A stretch of 22,767 nt of DNA, from NCBI GenBank assembly GCA_023433305.1, contig JAEZCZ010000056.1, positions 1-22,767 of the forward strand, read 5' to 3'. Below the pieces are notes generated by a model. It did no database searches. It was given only the letters and a program-made list of their open reading frames with translations, and was not told where the DNA came from. Source of the stretch: Pseudomonadota bacterium (lineage in GTDB: Bacteria > Pseudomonadota > Alphaproteobacteria > Sphingomonadales > Sphingomonadaceae). Below, one piece after another: positions 7,056 to 14,187 of this stretch. Positions within the stretch are counted from its first letter, which is position 1. Each line of letters opens with the position of its first letter. Made by a program: the position numbers and the translations under genes.

Positions 7056-7814
7056 TCAACCCCGGTCCAGTTCCTCGGCGACCGCGCGGATCGCCTCGGC
7101 GGAATGCGCGAAACCCAGGTGCGTGCACCGCAAGGCGATCGCGCGGTCGCGCTCGCCGCACCGTCCGCACGCGCTGCGCGGAGAGACGACGCCGTCGCGC
7201 GGGCTCCAAAGCGCCACCGTCTCGACCGGCGGCTTGACCGAGACTTGCGCCTCGATCGGCGGCTGCTCGACCGAATGACCCGTCACTAGCTGGTATATCT
7301 GCCAGGCATTGTTCGCATAGAGCGTGCCGGAGAACGGCGTGCCCATCGTCACCACCTTGGCGACCAGCCCGGGATGTCGCTTGGCGAGCTCGCGGGCGAA
7401 TATTCCGCCCAGGCTCCACCCCACCAGCACGACGTCCTGGCCGTAGCGCGCGCGGATATGCCTGACGCGGTCCTCGAGCAGCGCGAAGTTCTCCTCGGTG
7501 GGCCCGAGATTGAAGCCGAGTCCCCAGCGCTTCACCTTGTGCCCCGCCCGTTCGAGACATTTCGCCATGTAGCGCATGCGCAGCGGATGCGTGCCGAAGC
7601 CCGGCAGGAGCATGACGACCCGGGGATGCTCGGTCCGCGGCAGCGCGAAGGGATCGCGGAACATTCGCGCGACCGGCTCGGCCCAGGCCGACAGCTCGCC
7701 CAGCAGCAGGCGCCCGTGCGGTCCGCGCGCCCCGGGCGGAGGTTTGTGCCGCATGAGCTCCACCCGGCGGGCGATCGGGCCCACCGCGGAACCGGCTAGG
7801 GCGTGAGCGTTCAT
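7056..7814 (-). CDS. Alpha/beta hydrolase (lipase-like)
   Basis: The 252-residue product has an alpha/beta-hydrolase fold. The nucleophile elbow is GWSLGG (S134), the oxyanion strand VVMLLPGFGTHP lies near 66-77, the acid is probably D207 in LWSPRDGVV, and the histidine is probably H232 in CTHLGF. No signal peptide is visible, so it should be cytoplasmic. The substrate cannot be told. It lies on the same strand as the Anbu operon, 77 bases before the ATP-grasp start, so it may be co-transcribed with it. The ATG at 7814 overlaps the stop of a seven-codon reading frame, which may be chance. The ribosome site is weak. Confidence 0.85.
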   Translation of the reverse strand: MNAHALAGSAVGPIARRVELMRHKPPPGARGPHGRLLLGELSAWAEPVARMFRDPFALPRTEHPRVVMLLPGFGTHPLRMRYMAKCLERAGHKVKRWGLGFNLGPTEENFALLEDRVRHIRARYGQDVVLVGWSLGGIFARELAKRHPGLVAKVVTMGTPFSGTLYANNAWQIYQLVTGHSVEQPPIEAQVSVKPPVETVALWSPRDGVVSPRSACGRCGERDRAIALRCTHLGFAHSAEAIRAVAEELDRG

Positions 7815-7873
7815 GGCTTCATCTTAAGCGTCATCGCTTGTCCCTCGATGAACGCCTCGTTCGGCCCAAGTTT

Positions 7874-7890
7874 CCGCGGCCCCGCCGCGG
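7874..7890. terminator. GC-rich hairpin after the DUF3617 gene
   Basis: Arms CCGCGGC (7874-7880) and GCCGCGG (7884-7890) form a 7-bp stem with a three-base loop, starting seven bases past the TGA of the minus-strand DUF3617 gene. The position fits a terminator or 3'-end-protecting hairpin. There is no U-tract, so strong intrinsic termination is doubtful. Confidence 0.35.
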
Positions 7891-7896
7891 CCGCGC

Positions 7897-8442
7897 TCAG
7901 GCGGCGCAGTCCCCGATGCGCTGCGACGTCACCCGCATCTTCATGCGCGTGGGGCCCATCCCTGCCATTTCCTGGCTCATGTCCATGGTCATGACCGAGC
8001 CTTCGGCGGTCATCGTGCCGTCCATCTTCACCGTGCTGGTGCCGCCACCTTCGGCGGCGCACTGCATGTCGGCGGTCACGTTGCCGCCCGACACGTTGAA
8101 CGAGCGCATCGTGCAGTCGCTCTCGGCGAGGTTCTTGACCATCTCCTCGGCGCCGTTCTGCGCGACGTCTTCCTCGGTCATGCAGAAGCTGTTTCCTTCG
8201 GCCAGCCCGCCGGCGAAGGCCTGCTGCATCTGCTCCTTGGCTCCCTCCGGCAGACCCGGCGCGTCGAATTCGAGCAGCTCGAGCGAGGCGCGATACTGAC
8301 CCGGCAGCGGCTGGATCATCCCCTCGGATGCTGCGGCAATCTCCTCGGCCGAAACGTTGCCGTCGGCATCGGTATCCGCGTCGCCCCCGCAGGCGGCCAA
8401 GGCGATCGCCGCGGCGAGCGGCAGCGTGTGAACCAGGCGCAT
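7897..8442 (-). CDS. DUF3617-type lipoprotein
   Basis: The 181-residue product starts with a lipoprotein signal; the lipobox is LAAC with C18. An acidic stretch rich in Asp/Ala follows. The body (about 47-180) looks like the DUF3617 family: PGQYRASLELLEF, a cysteine in NSFCMTEED (C87), SDCTMRSFNVSGG (C110), TADMQC (C128), a methionine-rich stretch (about 140-168) and RIGDC at the end. This family is common and often multi-copy in Sphingomonadales; its function is unknown. The start ATG follows GGGGA. The same frame stays open far upstream to 11565, through the antisense of uvrB, but that extension is not coding. It shares a divergent promoter region with uvrB. Confidence 0.85.
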   Translation of the reverse strand: MRLVHTLPLAAAIALAACGGDADTDADGNVSAEEIAAASEGMIQPLPGQYRASLELLEFDAPGLPEGAKEQMQQAFAGGLAEGNSFCMTEEDVAQNGAEEMVKNLAESDCTMRSFNVSGGNVTADMQCAAEGGGTSTVKMDGTMTAEGSVMTMDMSQEMAGMGPTRMKMRVTSQRIGDCAA

Positions 8443-8485
8443 TCGAGTTCCCCTTTGTCCGAACGGCCGCAGCCGCGTTGGCCCT

Positions 8486-8514
8486 AGGCTAACAGCGACA
8501 CGCCATGCTGCCAA
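8486..8514 (-). promoter_or_regulatory. Sigma-70-like promoter of the DUF3617 gene
   Basis: On the minus strand, TTGGCA (8514-8509) and TAGCCT (8491-8486) are separated by 17 bases. Transcription would start near 8479, about 37 bases before the ATG. The -35 lies three bases from the -35 of the predicted uvrB promoter, so the two promoters stand back to back. Confidence 0.4.
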
Positions 8515-8517
8515 CGA

Positions 8518-8551
8518 TTGCGGTGAGGCATGCCATGTTCCATATTCGTAC
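8518..8551 (+). promoter_or_regulatory. uvrB promoter with LexA (SOS) box
   Basis: GTTC (8537-8540), seven bases, then GTAC (8548-8551) matches the alphaproteobacterial LexA box GTTC-N7-GTTC with one mismatch. It covers a -10-like CATATT (8541-8546), which stands 17 bases after a -35-like TTGCGG (8518-8523). Predicted transcription would start at about 8553-8554, at or next to the ATG of uvrB. LexA binding here would block RNA polymerase, as expected for an SOS gene. Confidence 0.6.
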
Positions 8552-8553
8552 AC

Positions 8554-10740
8554 ATGGCCGAACTCGTCATTCGCAGAGGCTTGGAGGAACCCGACACCTC
8601 CGAAGCGTTCGTTCCGCACAAACCGCAGCGCCCCGAGAAATCGATGGGCGGCCGCCGGTTCGAGCTCGTCTCGGACTACCAGCCGGCCGGCGCCCAGCCG
8701 ACCGCGATCCGCGAGCTGGTGGACGCGGCGCTGGAAGGCGAGAAGACCCTGGTGCTGCTCGGCGTCACCGGCTCGGGCAAGACCTTCACGATGGCCAAGG
8801 TCATCGAGGAGCTGCAACGCCCCGCCCTGGTCCTCGCCCCGAACAAGATCCTCGCCGCCCAGCTCTACGGCGAGTTCGCCAGCTTCTTCCCCAACAACGC
8901 GGTCGAGTATTTCGTCTCCTACTACGACTACTACCAGCCCGAGGCCTACGTGCCCCGGTCGGACACCTACATCGAGAAGGAAAGCTCGGTGAATGAGGCG
9001 ATCGACCGCATGCGCCACTCGGCCACGCGCGCGCTGCTCGAACGCGACGACGTGATCATCGTCGCCTCGGTCTCGTGCCTCTACGGCATCGGCTCGGTCG
9101 AGACCTATTCGGCGATGATCTTCGACCTCAAGAAGGGCGCGACGGTCGACCAGCGCGAGATCATCCGCAAGCTCGTCGCGCTGCAATACAAGCGCAACGA
9201 CGCCGCCTTCGCACGCGGCAACTTCCGCGTCCGCGGCGACAGCCTCGAAATCTTCCCGAGCCACTACGAGGACATGGCCTGGCGGGTCAGCTTCTTCGGC
9301 GACGAGATCGAGGAGATCAGCGAGTTCGACCCGCTCACCGGCCAGAAGGGCGCGAGCCTCGACACCGTGCGCGTCTATGCGAACTCGCACTACGTGACGC
9401 CCGGCCCGACGATGAAGCAGGCGATGGCGGCCATCAAGTTCGAGCTCGAGGAGCGTCTCAAGGAGCTTCACGCCGAAGGCCGCCTGCTCGAAGCCCAGCG
9501 GCTGGAGCAGCGCACCAACTTCGACCTCGAGATGATCGCCGCCACCGGAAGCTGCGCCGGCATCGAGAACTATAGCCGCTTCCTCACCGGGCGCCTGCCG
9601 GGGGAGCCGCCGCCGACGCTGTTCGAGTACCTGCCCGAAAACGCGCTGCTGTTCGTGGACGAGAGTCACCAGACGGTGCCGCAGATCGGCGCGATGGCGC
9701 GCGGCGACCACCGCCGCAAGCTGACGCTCGCCGAGTACGGCTTCCGCCTGCCGAGCTGCATCGACAACCGCCCGCTGCGTTTCAATGAATGGGACGCGAT
9801 GCGCCCGCAGACCTTTGCCGTTTCGGCCACTCCGGGCGGCTGGGAAATGGAGCAGACCGGCGGCGTGTTCGCGGAGCAGGTCATCCGGCCGACCGGCCTG
9901 ATCGACCCGCCGGTCGAGATCCGCCCGGTCGAGGACCAGGTCCAGGACTGCATCGCCGAGTGCAAGGCCACCGCAGCCAAAGGGTACCGTACGCTCGTCA
10001 CCACCCTCACCAAGCGCATGGCCGAGGACCTGACCGAGTTCATGCACGAACAGGGCGTCCGCGTGCGCTACATGCACTCCGACGTCGAGACCCTCGAACG
10101 CATCGAGCTGATCCGCGACCTTCGCCTCGGCGTCTATGACGTGCTGATCGGCATCAACCTGCTGCGCGAAGGTCTCGACATCCCCGAGTGCGGCCTGGTG
10201 TGCATCCTCGACGCCGACAAGGAAGGTTTCCTGCGTTCGGAGACTTCGCTGATCCAGACCATCGGCCGCGCCGCGCGCAACGTCGATTCCAAAGTCATCC
10301 TCTACGCCGACCGGATCACCGGCTCCATGGAACGCGCGATGGCGGAAACCGAGCGCCGGCGCGAGAAGCAGAAGGCCTATAACGAAGAGCACGGCATCAC
10401 GCCGACCACGATCAAGCGCCAGATCGCCGACATCGTGGCCCACACCGCCAGCCGCGACGGGGTGCTGGTCGACACCGGCGACGACGAGCGCAACAACCTC
10501 GTCGGCCACAACCTGCGCGCCTACATCGAGGACCTCGAAAAGCGCATGCGCGCCGCCGCTGCGGACCTCGAGTTCGAGGAAGCCGGTCGCCTGCGCGACG
10601 AGATCAGGCGCCTCGAAGCCGACGAGCTCGGCCTCCCCGACAGCGACAAGAAGGCCCCGGTCGTGGGCCGAAGCAACGAAGGCCGTCCCGGCACGCGCAA
10701 GACGCGCTACGGCAAGACCCAGCGGAAGTGGGGCCGGTAA
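8554..10740 (+). CDS. uvrB: Excinuclease ABC subunit UvrB
   Basis: The 728-residue product is UvrB, the damage-verifying helicase-like subunit of the UvrABC nucleotide excision repair complex. Walker A is GVTGSGKT (70-77), the beta-hairpin region is YYDYYQPEAYVP, the DEAD-like box is DESH (369-372), and motif VI is QTIGRAARN (568-576). The C-terminal UVR motif (about 653-692) contacts UvrC. A basic tail rich in Arg/Lys follows (about 700-728). The start MAELVIRRG fits sphingomonad UvrB proteins. An in-frame ATG 24 bases upstream (8530) would cover the LexA box and has a badly spaced ribosome site. No ribosome site precedes 8554, consistent with a leaderless message. Function is secure. Confidence 0.95.
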   Translation: MAELVIRRGLEEPDTSEAFVPHKPQRPEKSMGGRRFELVSDYQPAGAQPTAIRELVDAALEGEKTLVLLGVTGSGKTFTMAKVIEELQRPALVLAPNKILAAQLYGEFASFFPNNAVEYFVSYYDYYQPEAYVPRSDTYIEKESSVNEAIDRMRHSATRALLERDDVIIVASVSCLYGIGSVETYSAMIFDLKKGATVDQREIIRKLVALQYKRNDAAFARGNFRVRGDSLEIFPSHYEDMAWRVSFFGDEIEEISEFDPLTGQKGASLDTVRVYANSHYVTPGPTMKQAMAAIKFELEERLKELHAEGRLLEAQRLEQRTNFDLEMIAATGSCAGIENYSRFLTGRLPGEPPPTLFEYLPENALLFVDESHQTVPQIGAMARGDHRRKLTLAEYGFRLPSCIDNRPLRFNEWDAMRPQTFAVSATPGGWEMEQTGGVFAEQVIRPTGLIDPPVEIRPVEDQVQDCIAECKATAAKGYRTLVTTLTKRMAEDLTEFMHEQGVRVRYMHSDVETLERIELIRDLRLGVYDVLIGINLLREGLDIPECGLVCILDADKEGFLRSETSLIQTIGRAARNVDSKVILYADRITGSMERAMAETERRREKQKAYNEEHGITPTTIKRQIADIVAHTASRDGVLVDTGDDERNNLVGHNLRAYIEDLEKRMRAAAADLEFEEAGRLRDEIRRLEADELGLPDSDKKAPVVGRSNEGRPGTRKTRYGKTQRKWGR

Positions 10741-10802
10741 GGGGCTGAACCGACGAAGCGTCCGAAGTGCGGCTCGGCAGGGGACGATAACGGTGTGGTT
10801 GC

Positions 10803-10950
10803 ATGAGCGACATCGCCCGGAGAGCGGGCGGAGGGCGGCAGGCGCTCTACGCGGCGCTGTCCGAAAACGGCAATCCCCACGCTCGAAACCCTGACTTCCG
10901 TGTTGAATGCCCTTGGACCGCAATTGACGGTGCAAAAGCGCGCCGCGTAA
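10803..10950 (+). pseudogene. Truncated, frameshifted antitoxin (HI1420-type addiction module antidote)
   Basis: From 10803 one frame encodes MSDIARRAGGGRQALYAALS followed by ENGNP. A run of four C (10875-10878) then shifts the frame, and the next frame reads PTLETLTSVLNALGPQLTVQ then KRAA and a TAA at 10948-10950. Joined by removing one C, this is the C-terminal HTH half of the small antidote proteins of HI1420-type toxin-antitoxin pairs. The usual N-terminal half is missing: an in-frame stop at 10788 closes the frame, and no matching sequence lies between it and the uvrB stop. No toxin gene is nearby. This is very probably a dead remnant. It fills most of the 219-base gap after uvrB. Confidence 0.7.
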
Positions 10951-10959
10951 GGCGCCGTG

Positions 10960-11538
10960 ATGCGCGCCGCTTTCCTCGTGACCTGTTTGCTCCTCGCCGC
11001 CTGCGGCAATGGCGCCGATGCGCCGGTGCAGGCTCAGCGCATTTCGCTGGAGGACGCGCGCGCCAAGGTCGCAGAGCCGCTGCTCTCGCCCGACACGAAG
11101 GGCGCCAGCTGGAAAGTCGCCGCGAACGGGCAGTCGATCGACTTCGGCCGCGAAGGGGCGGAGCCGTGGCTCACCCTCGCCTGCGACGTGCGGCAGGCTC
11201 CCGCCACGCTCACCATCATCCGCCACGCGCCGACGCGCCCCGGGCTGAAGGCGCTGTTCCCGGTGCTCGGCAACGGCATGATCTCGCGCTTCGAGGTCGA
11301 TGCCGCGCTGCATGACGGCGAGTGGCGCTGGGAAGGCGCCATGCCGGCCACTGACCCGATGCTCGAGGTGTTCACCGGCCCGCGCGAGCTCCAGGCGACG
11401 CTTCCCGGCGCAGGATCGCTGATGATCGACGGCAGCCGCATTCCCGGCGAATTCGTCGAATGGTGTCGCGCCGGCGGCCGCGTCCTGCGCGCCGAACAGG
11501 CCGAGGCGGCGGAGCCGGCAGAGCCTCCGGCCGAGTAG
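10960..11538 (+). CDS. Lipoprotein of unknown function
   Basis: The 192-residue product starts with a clear lipoprotein signal (MRAAFLVTCLLLAAC, cysteine 15), so it should be an envelope lipoprotein. I do not recognise the family. The mature part is of mixed alpha/beta composition, with GAEPWLTLACDVRQAPATLT about one third of the way in and GSRIPGEFVEWCRAGG near the end, and two further cysteines that may pair. The C-terminus is Ala/Glu/Pro rich. A GTG one codon earlier (10957) is an alternative start; AAGG (10949-10952) is the likely ribosome site and overlaps the end of the antitoxin remnant. Confidence 0.75.
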   Translation: MRAAFLVTCLLLAACGNGADAPVQAQRISLEDARAKVAEPLLSPDTKGASWKVAANGQSIDFGREGAEPWLTLACDVRQAPATLTIIRHAPTRPGLKALFPVLGNGMISRFEVDAALHDGEWRWEGAMPATDPMLEVFTGPRELQATLPGAGSLMIDGSRIPGEFVEWCRAGGRVLRAEQAEAAEPAEPPAE

Positions 11539-11609
11539 CCTGGTCGCGCTCGACCGACGCGTCACGAAAACATTTTCCTATTTGCGGTTTTTGTGGCTCA
11601 TCCTGTCGG

Positions 11610-12140
11610 ATGAAGCCCGAATCACCTTCCGCCCGCCCCTCGCGCAGCGCCCGTCAGCCGCGCATCCTCCCTTTCCGCCCCGTGCCCGTGCGCGAACGTT
11701 GCGACGGATGGACGCCGCGGCGCCAGACCGACTTTCTCGGCTACCTTGCCGAGACCGGCTCGGTCGCAGCCGCGTGCCGCCACGTCGACCTGAGCCGTGA
11801 GGCCGCCTATAGCCTGCGCCGCCGGGCGGGCGCCGAAAGCTTCGCGGCGGCCTGGGATGCGGCGCTCGGCGCGCCCGTTCGGAACTTGACGGATCACGAT
11901 CTCGAATACCGCGCGATGCGCGGGCTCATTCGCCCCGTGATGCGCAACGGAAAATACGTCGGCACGCATCGGAAACCGGACAATTCCGCGCTTTTGCGGC
12001 TGCTCGCGCGGTTCGACAGGCTGCTCGCCGACGACGAGCGCAGCGGGATCGTCGGAAAAAATAAAAATGCGGGTTTTCCGTCAACCGAACTTGACGGTTT
12101 CGGGTTCAGGCCCCTCCCCGCCGCTCGGCGAGAGAAGTGA
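11610..12140 (+). CDS. HTH-like protein of unknown function
   Basis: The 176-residue product has a basic, Ser/Arg/Pro-rich N-terminus (1-35). The next segment, around 38-85, looks like a helix-turn-helix: RRQTDFLGYLAETGSVAAAC, then RHVDLSREAAYSLRRR. The arrangement recalls phage terminase small subunits and resolvase-like HTH domains. The rest is rich in basic residues, including RNLTDHDLEYRAMRGLIRP and GKYVGTHRKPDN. No enzyme motif is seen. The ATG at 11610 is chosen because earlier codons in the frame look non-coding; the ribosome site is poor. The last 35 bases overlap the end of the convergent disulfide reductase gene. It could be a DNA-binding protein of sphingomonads or a domesticated phage gene. 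Confidence 0.7.
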   Translation: MKPESPSARPSRSARQPRILPFRPVPVRERCDGWTPRRQTDFLGYLAETGSVAAACRHVDLSREAAYSLRRRAGAESFAAAWDAALGAPVRNLTDHDLEYRAMRGLIRPVMRNGKYVGTHRKPDNSALLRLLARFDRLLADDERSGIVGKNKNAGFPSTELDGFGFRPLPAARREK

Positions 12141-14148
12141 GCGTGTCCGGGGTCAGCACTTGCGGCAGCACTTCGCCCTCCGCACCCGGCGCGTACCACA
12201 AGTACAACGGCACGCCCGCCGCGCCGTGCGCGGTCAGGAAGCGGGTGATTTCGGGGTCGCGCCGCGTCCAGTCGCCGACCATCGCGACCACGCCCGCTTT
12301 CTCGAACGCTTCCTTGGTGGCCTCGCGCTCGATCGCCACGCTCTCATTGACCTTGCAGGTCAGGCACCAGTCGGCGGTGAACCAGACGAACACCGGCTTG
12401 TTTGAAGCGCGCGCCTCGGCCAGCGCGGGCTCGCTGAAAGGGACGGCCGCGAGGATGCTCTCCGCGCTGGAGGACGCTCGCGGCATGTGTGCAAAAGGGA
12501 GAATCGCGATCGCGGCAGTTCCGAGAGCCAGCATCGCGAACATCGTGAAACGCCGGCCGCCCCGCCACGCGACCAGCAGCACGACTACCACAATCGCCAG
12601 TCCGAGAGCTGCCAGCGCGAACCACTCGCCACCCAGTCGCCACGTCAGCCACAGCAGCGCCAGCGCGGTGAGGCCCATCGGCACGGCGAGGATCTTGCGG
12701 AACGTATCCATCCACTTGCCGGGCTTCGGCAGCATCTTCCGCAGCGCCGGCACGAACCCGAGCAACAGGAACGGCAGCGCCAGGCCCAGGCCGAGGGTCG
12801 CGAACAACAGCAGCGCCAGCCACCACGGCAGCAGCAGCGCGGCCCCGAGAGCCGCCGCCATGAACGGTCCGGTGCAGGGGGTGGCCACGAACGCCGCGAG
12901 CAGCCCGGTCGAGAACGCACTCGCCCGCCCACCCGAACGGGTGATCGACAGCGAGGGCAGCTCGTACAGCCCCGCGAAGTTCGCCGTGATCGCAACCGCC
13001 AGCACGAGCAGCGCGACCACTACGCCAGGCTCCTGCAACTGGAAGGCCCAGCCGATCTCGCTGCCCAGCGCGCGCAGCACCAGCAGCAGCGCGCCGAGCG
13101 CAAGGCAGGCCAACACGACGCCGGCTGTATAGGCGACGCCCTCGCGTCGCGCGTCGGCTTCGCTCTCGCCCGCGCGCGCCAGCGTCATCGCCTTGAGGCT
13201 GAGGATCGGGAACACGCACGGCATCAGGTTGAGGATCAGCCCGCCGAGCAGCGCGCCTCCCAGGAGCGCCCACAGCGGCGCGAGCGGCATCGCATCGCCG
13301 GCGGCCACCAGCGTTCCGCCGCTGGGTACCTCGCCCGCCGCCGCCTCGAAGGTCACCCCGTTGCCCTGGTCGTCGAGCTTGAGGATGCCGGTGACCGAGT
13401 CCGCGCTCTCGGCGAGCCCCTCGCGCGGTATCTCGGCGACGAGCAGGTCGCCCTGGCGCCGGAAGGTCTGCGCGGCGCTATAGTCGACGAGTTGCTCGGT
13501 GCGCAGGAATACGTGCGGATCGCGCAGCTCGAGCGATGCCGGGAGGGGGATGGCCACGCGCAGGGTCTCGGCCGTGAGTTCGAACCGTGCCGGGCTGTCG
13601 AGCAGCGGCGGGACGGCGGTATGCCACTCGTCGAAGCGCGGATCGCTGCCCATCCCCTGTCCCAGCCGCAGCGTCAGCGTCGCGCTTTCGGGAACGCAGA
13701 TCTCGTTGGTGCAGACCAGCCAGTCGCCCTTGACCTCGATCGGCACCGGATTGGCGACCGCCGCAGTATCCGGCACCGCGATCGGCACCAGTACCGCGTA
13801 TTCGCCTTCGTAGACGTGGTTCATCAGCCCGGCGATCAGCAGCTTCTGCGGCACCGGGTAGAGCGGCTCTCCCGCGGTCCACCCCTCCGGCAGGTGCCAC
13901 TCAAGCCTCATCCCGTAACCGGCGTCGCCGGGGTTCGCCCAATAGCCGTGCCAGCCCCGGTCGGGCGTGAACTTGATCGCCAAGGTCAGCGTCTCGCCCG
14001 GCACCGGCGGCCCATCGGCAATCAGCTCGGCCGCGAGGTGCCGCGTGCCGCTACCGGGAACGGCGAGCTGTGCCGAGGAGGGGAGCGCCAGCGTCAGCAC
14101 CAGCAGGGCGAACAGGGCTTTGAGCAGAGGCATCGAGCTTGCGCGCAT
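12106..14148 (-). CDS. DsbD/ScsB-type protein-disulfide reductase
   Basis: The 680-residue product (675 if it starts at 14133) moves electrons from cytoplasmic thioredoxin across the inner membrane to periplasmic thiols. Numbered from 14133: a signal peptide (1-21); an N-terminal periplasmic domain (about 25-280) with the cysteine pair C141/C146 in CTNEICVPES; a membrane domain with about eight helices (285-545) carrying C305 (NLMPCVFP) and C420 (ATPCTGPF); and a C-terminal thioredoxin-like domain with WCLTC (C590/C593). All six redox cysteines are present, so it should be active. The start at 14148 is preferred because a promoter-like pair ends ten bases before it; 14133 is possible. Neither has a good ribosome site. 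Partners and the exact subfamily name are not certain. Confidence 0.9.
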   Translation of the reverse strand: MRASSMPLLKALFALLVLTLALPSSAQLAVPGSGTRHLAAELIADGPPVPGETLTLAIKFTPDRGWHGYWANPGDAGYGMRLEWHLPEGWTAGEPLYPVPQKLLIAGLMNHVYEGEYAVLVPIAVPDTAAVANPVPIEVKGDWLVCTNEICVPESATLTLRLGQGMGSDPRFDEWHTAVPPLLDSPARFELTAETLRVAIPLPASLELRDPHVFLRTEQLVDYSAAQTFRRQGDLLVAEIPREGLAESADSVTGILKLDDQGNGVTFEAAAGEVPSGGTLVAAGDAMPLAPLWALLGGALLGGLILNLMPCVFPILSLKAMTLARAGESEADARREGVAYTAGVVLACLALGALLLVLRALGSEIGWAFQLQEPGVVVALLVLAVAITANFAGLYELPSLSITRSGGRASAFSTGLLAAFVATPCTGPFMAAALGAALLLPWWLALLLFATLGLGLALPFLLLGFVPALRKMLPKPGKWMDTFRKILAVPMGLTALALLWLTWRLGGEWFALAALGLAIVVVVLLVAWRGGRRFTMFAMLALGTAAIAILPFAHMPRASSSAESILAAVPFSEPALAEARASNKPVFVWFTADWCLTCKVNESVAIEREATKEAFEKAGVVAMVGDWTRRDPEITRFLTAHGAAGVPLYLWYAPGAEGEVLPQVLTPDTLTSLAERRGGA

Positions 14149-14187
14149 CGTCGCAATGGCTCTAGGGCAGTGGCCTATGGCGGACAA
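14139..14187. promoter_or_regulatory. Interlocked divergent promoters
   Basis: Plus strand: TTGCGC (14139-14144), 17 bases, CTAGGG (14162-14167), aimed at the UbiH-family gene. Minus strand: TTGTCC (14187-14182), 17 bases, TAGAGC (14164-14159), aimed at the disulfide reductase. The two -10 elements share bases, and each -35 lies inside the other gene's start region. Only 28 bases separate the two preferred start codons. Confidence 0.35.

Noticed and set aside
7814..7837. A seven-codon upstream reading frame ending on the hydrolase ATG
   Set aside because: It is too short to judge and has no ribosome site of note; overlaps of this kind occur by chance.
8530..8553. Upstream in-frame ATG as the uvrB start
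   Set aside because: The ribosome-like AGG is only one base from that ATG, the extra residues do not look like UvrB, and they would encode the LexA box.
8443..11565. A stop-free minus-strand frame of over 1,000 codons lying opposite uvrB and continuous with the DUF3617 lipoprotein frame
   Set aside because: It is antisense to the well-supported uvrB coding frame, where high-GC codon bias removes stops from the opposite strand. Its translation is low-complexity and matches no family. The lipoprotein's own start, ribosome site and signal peptide lie at 8442.
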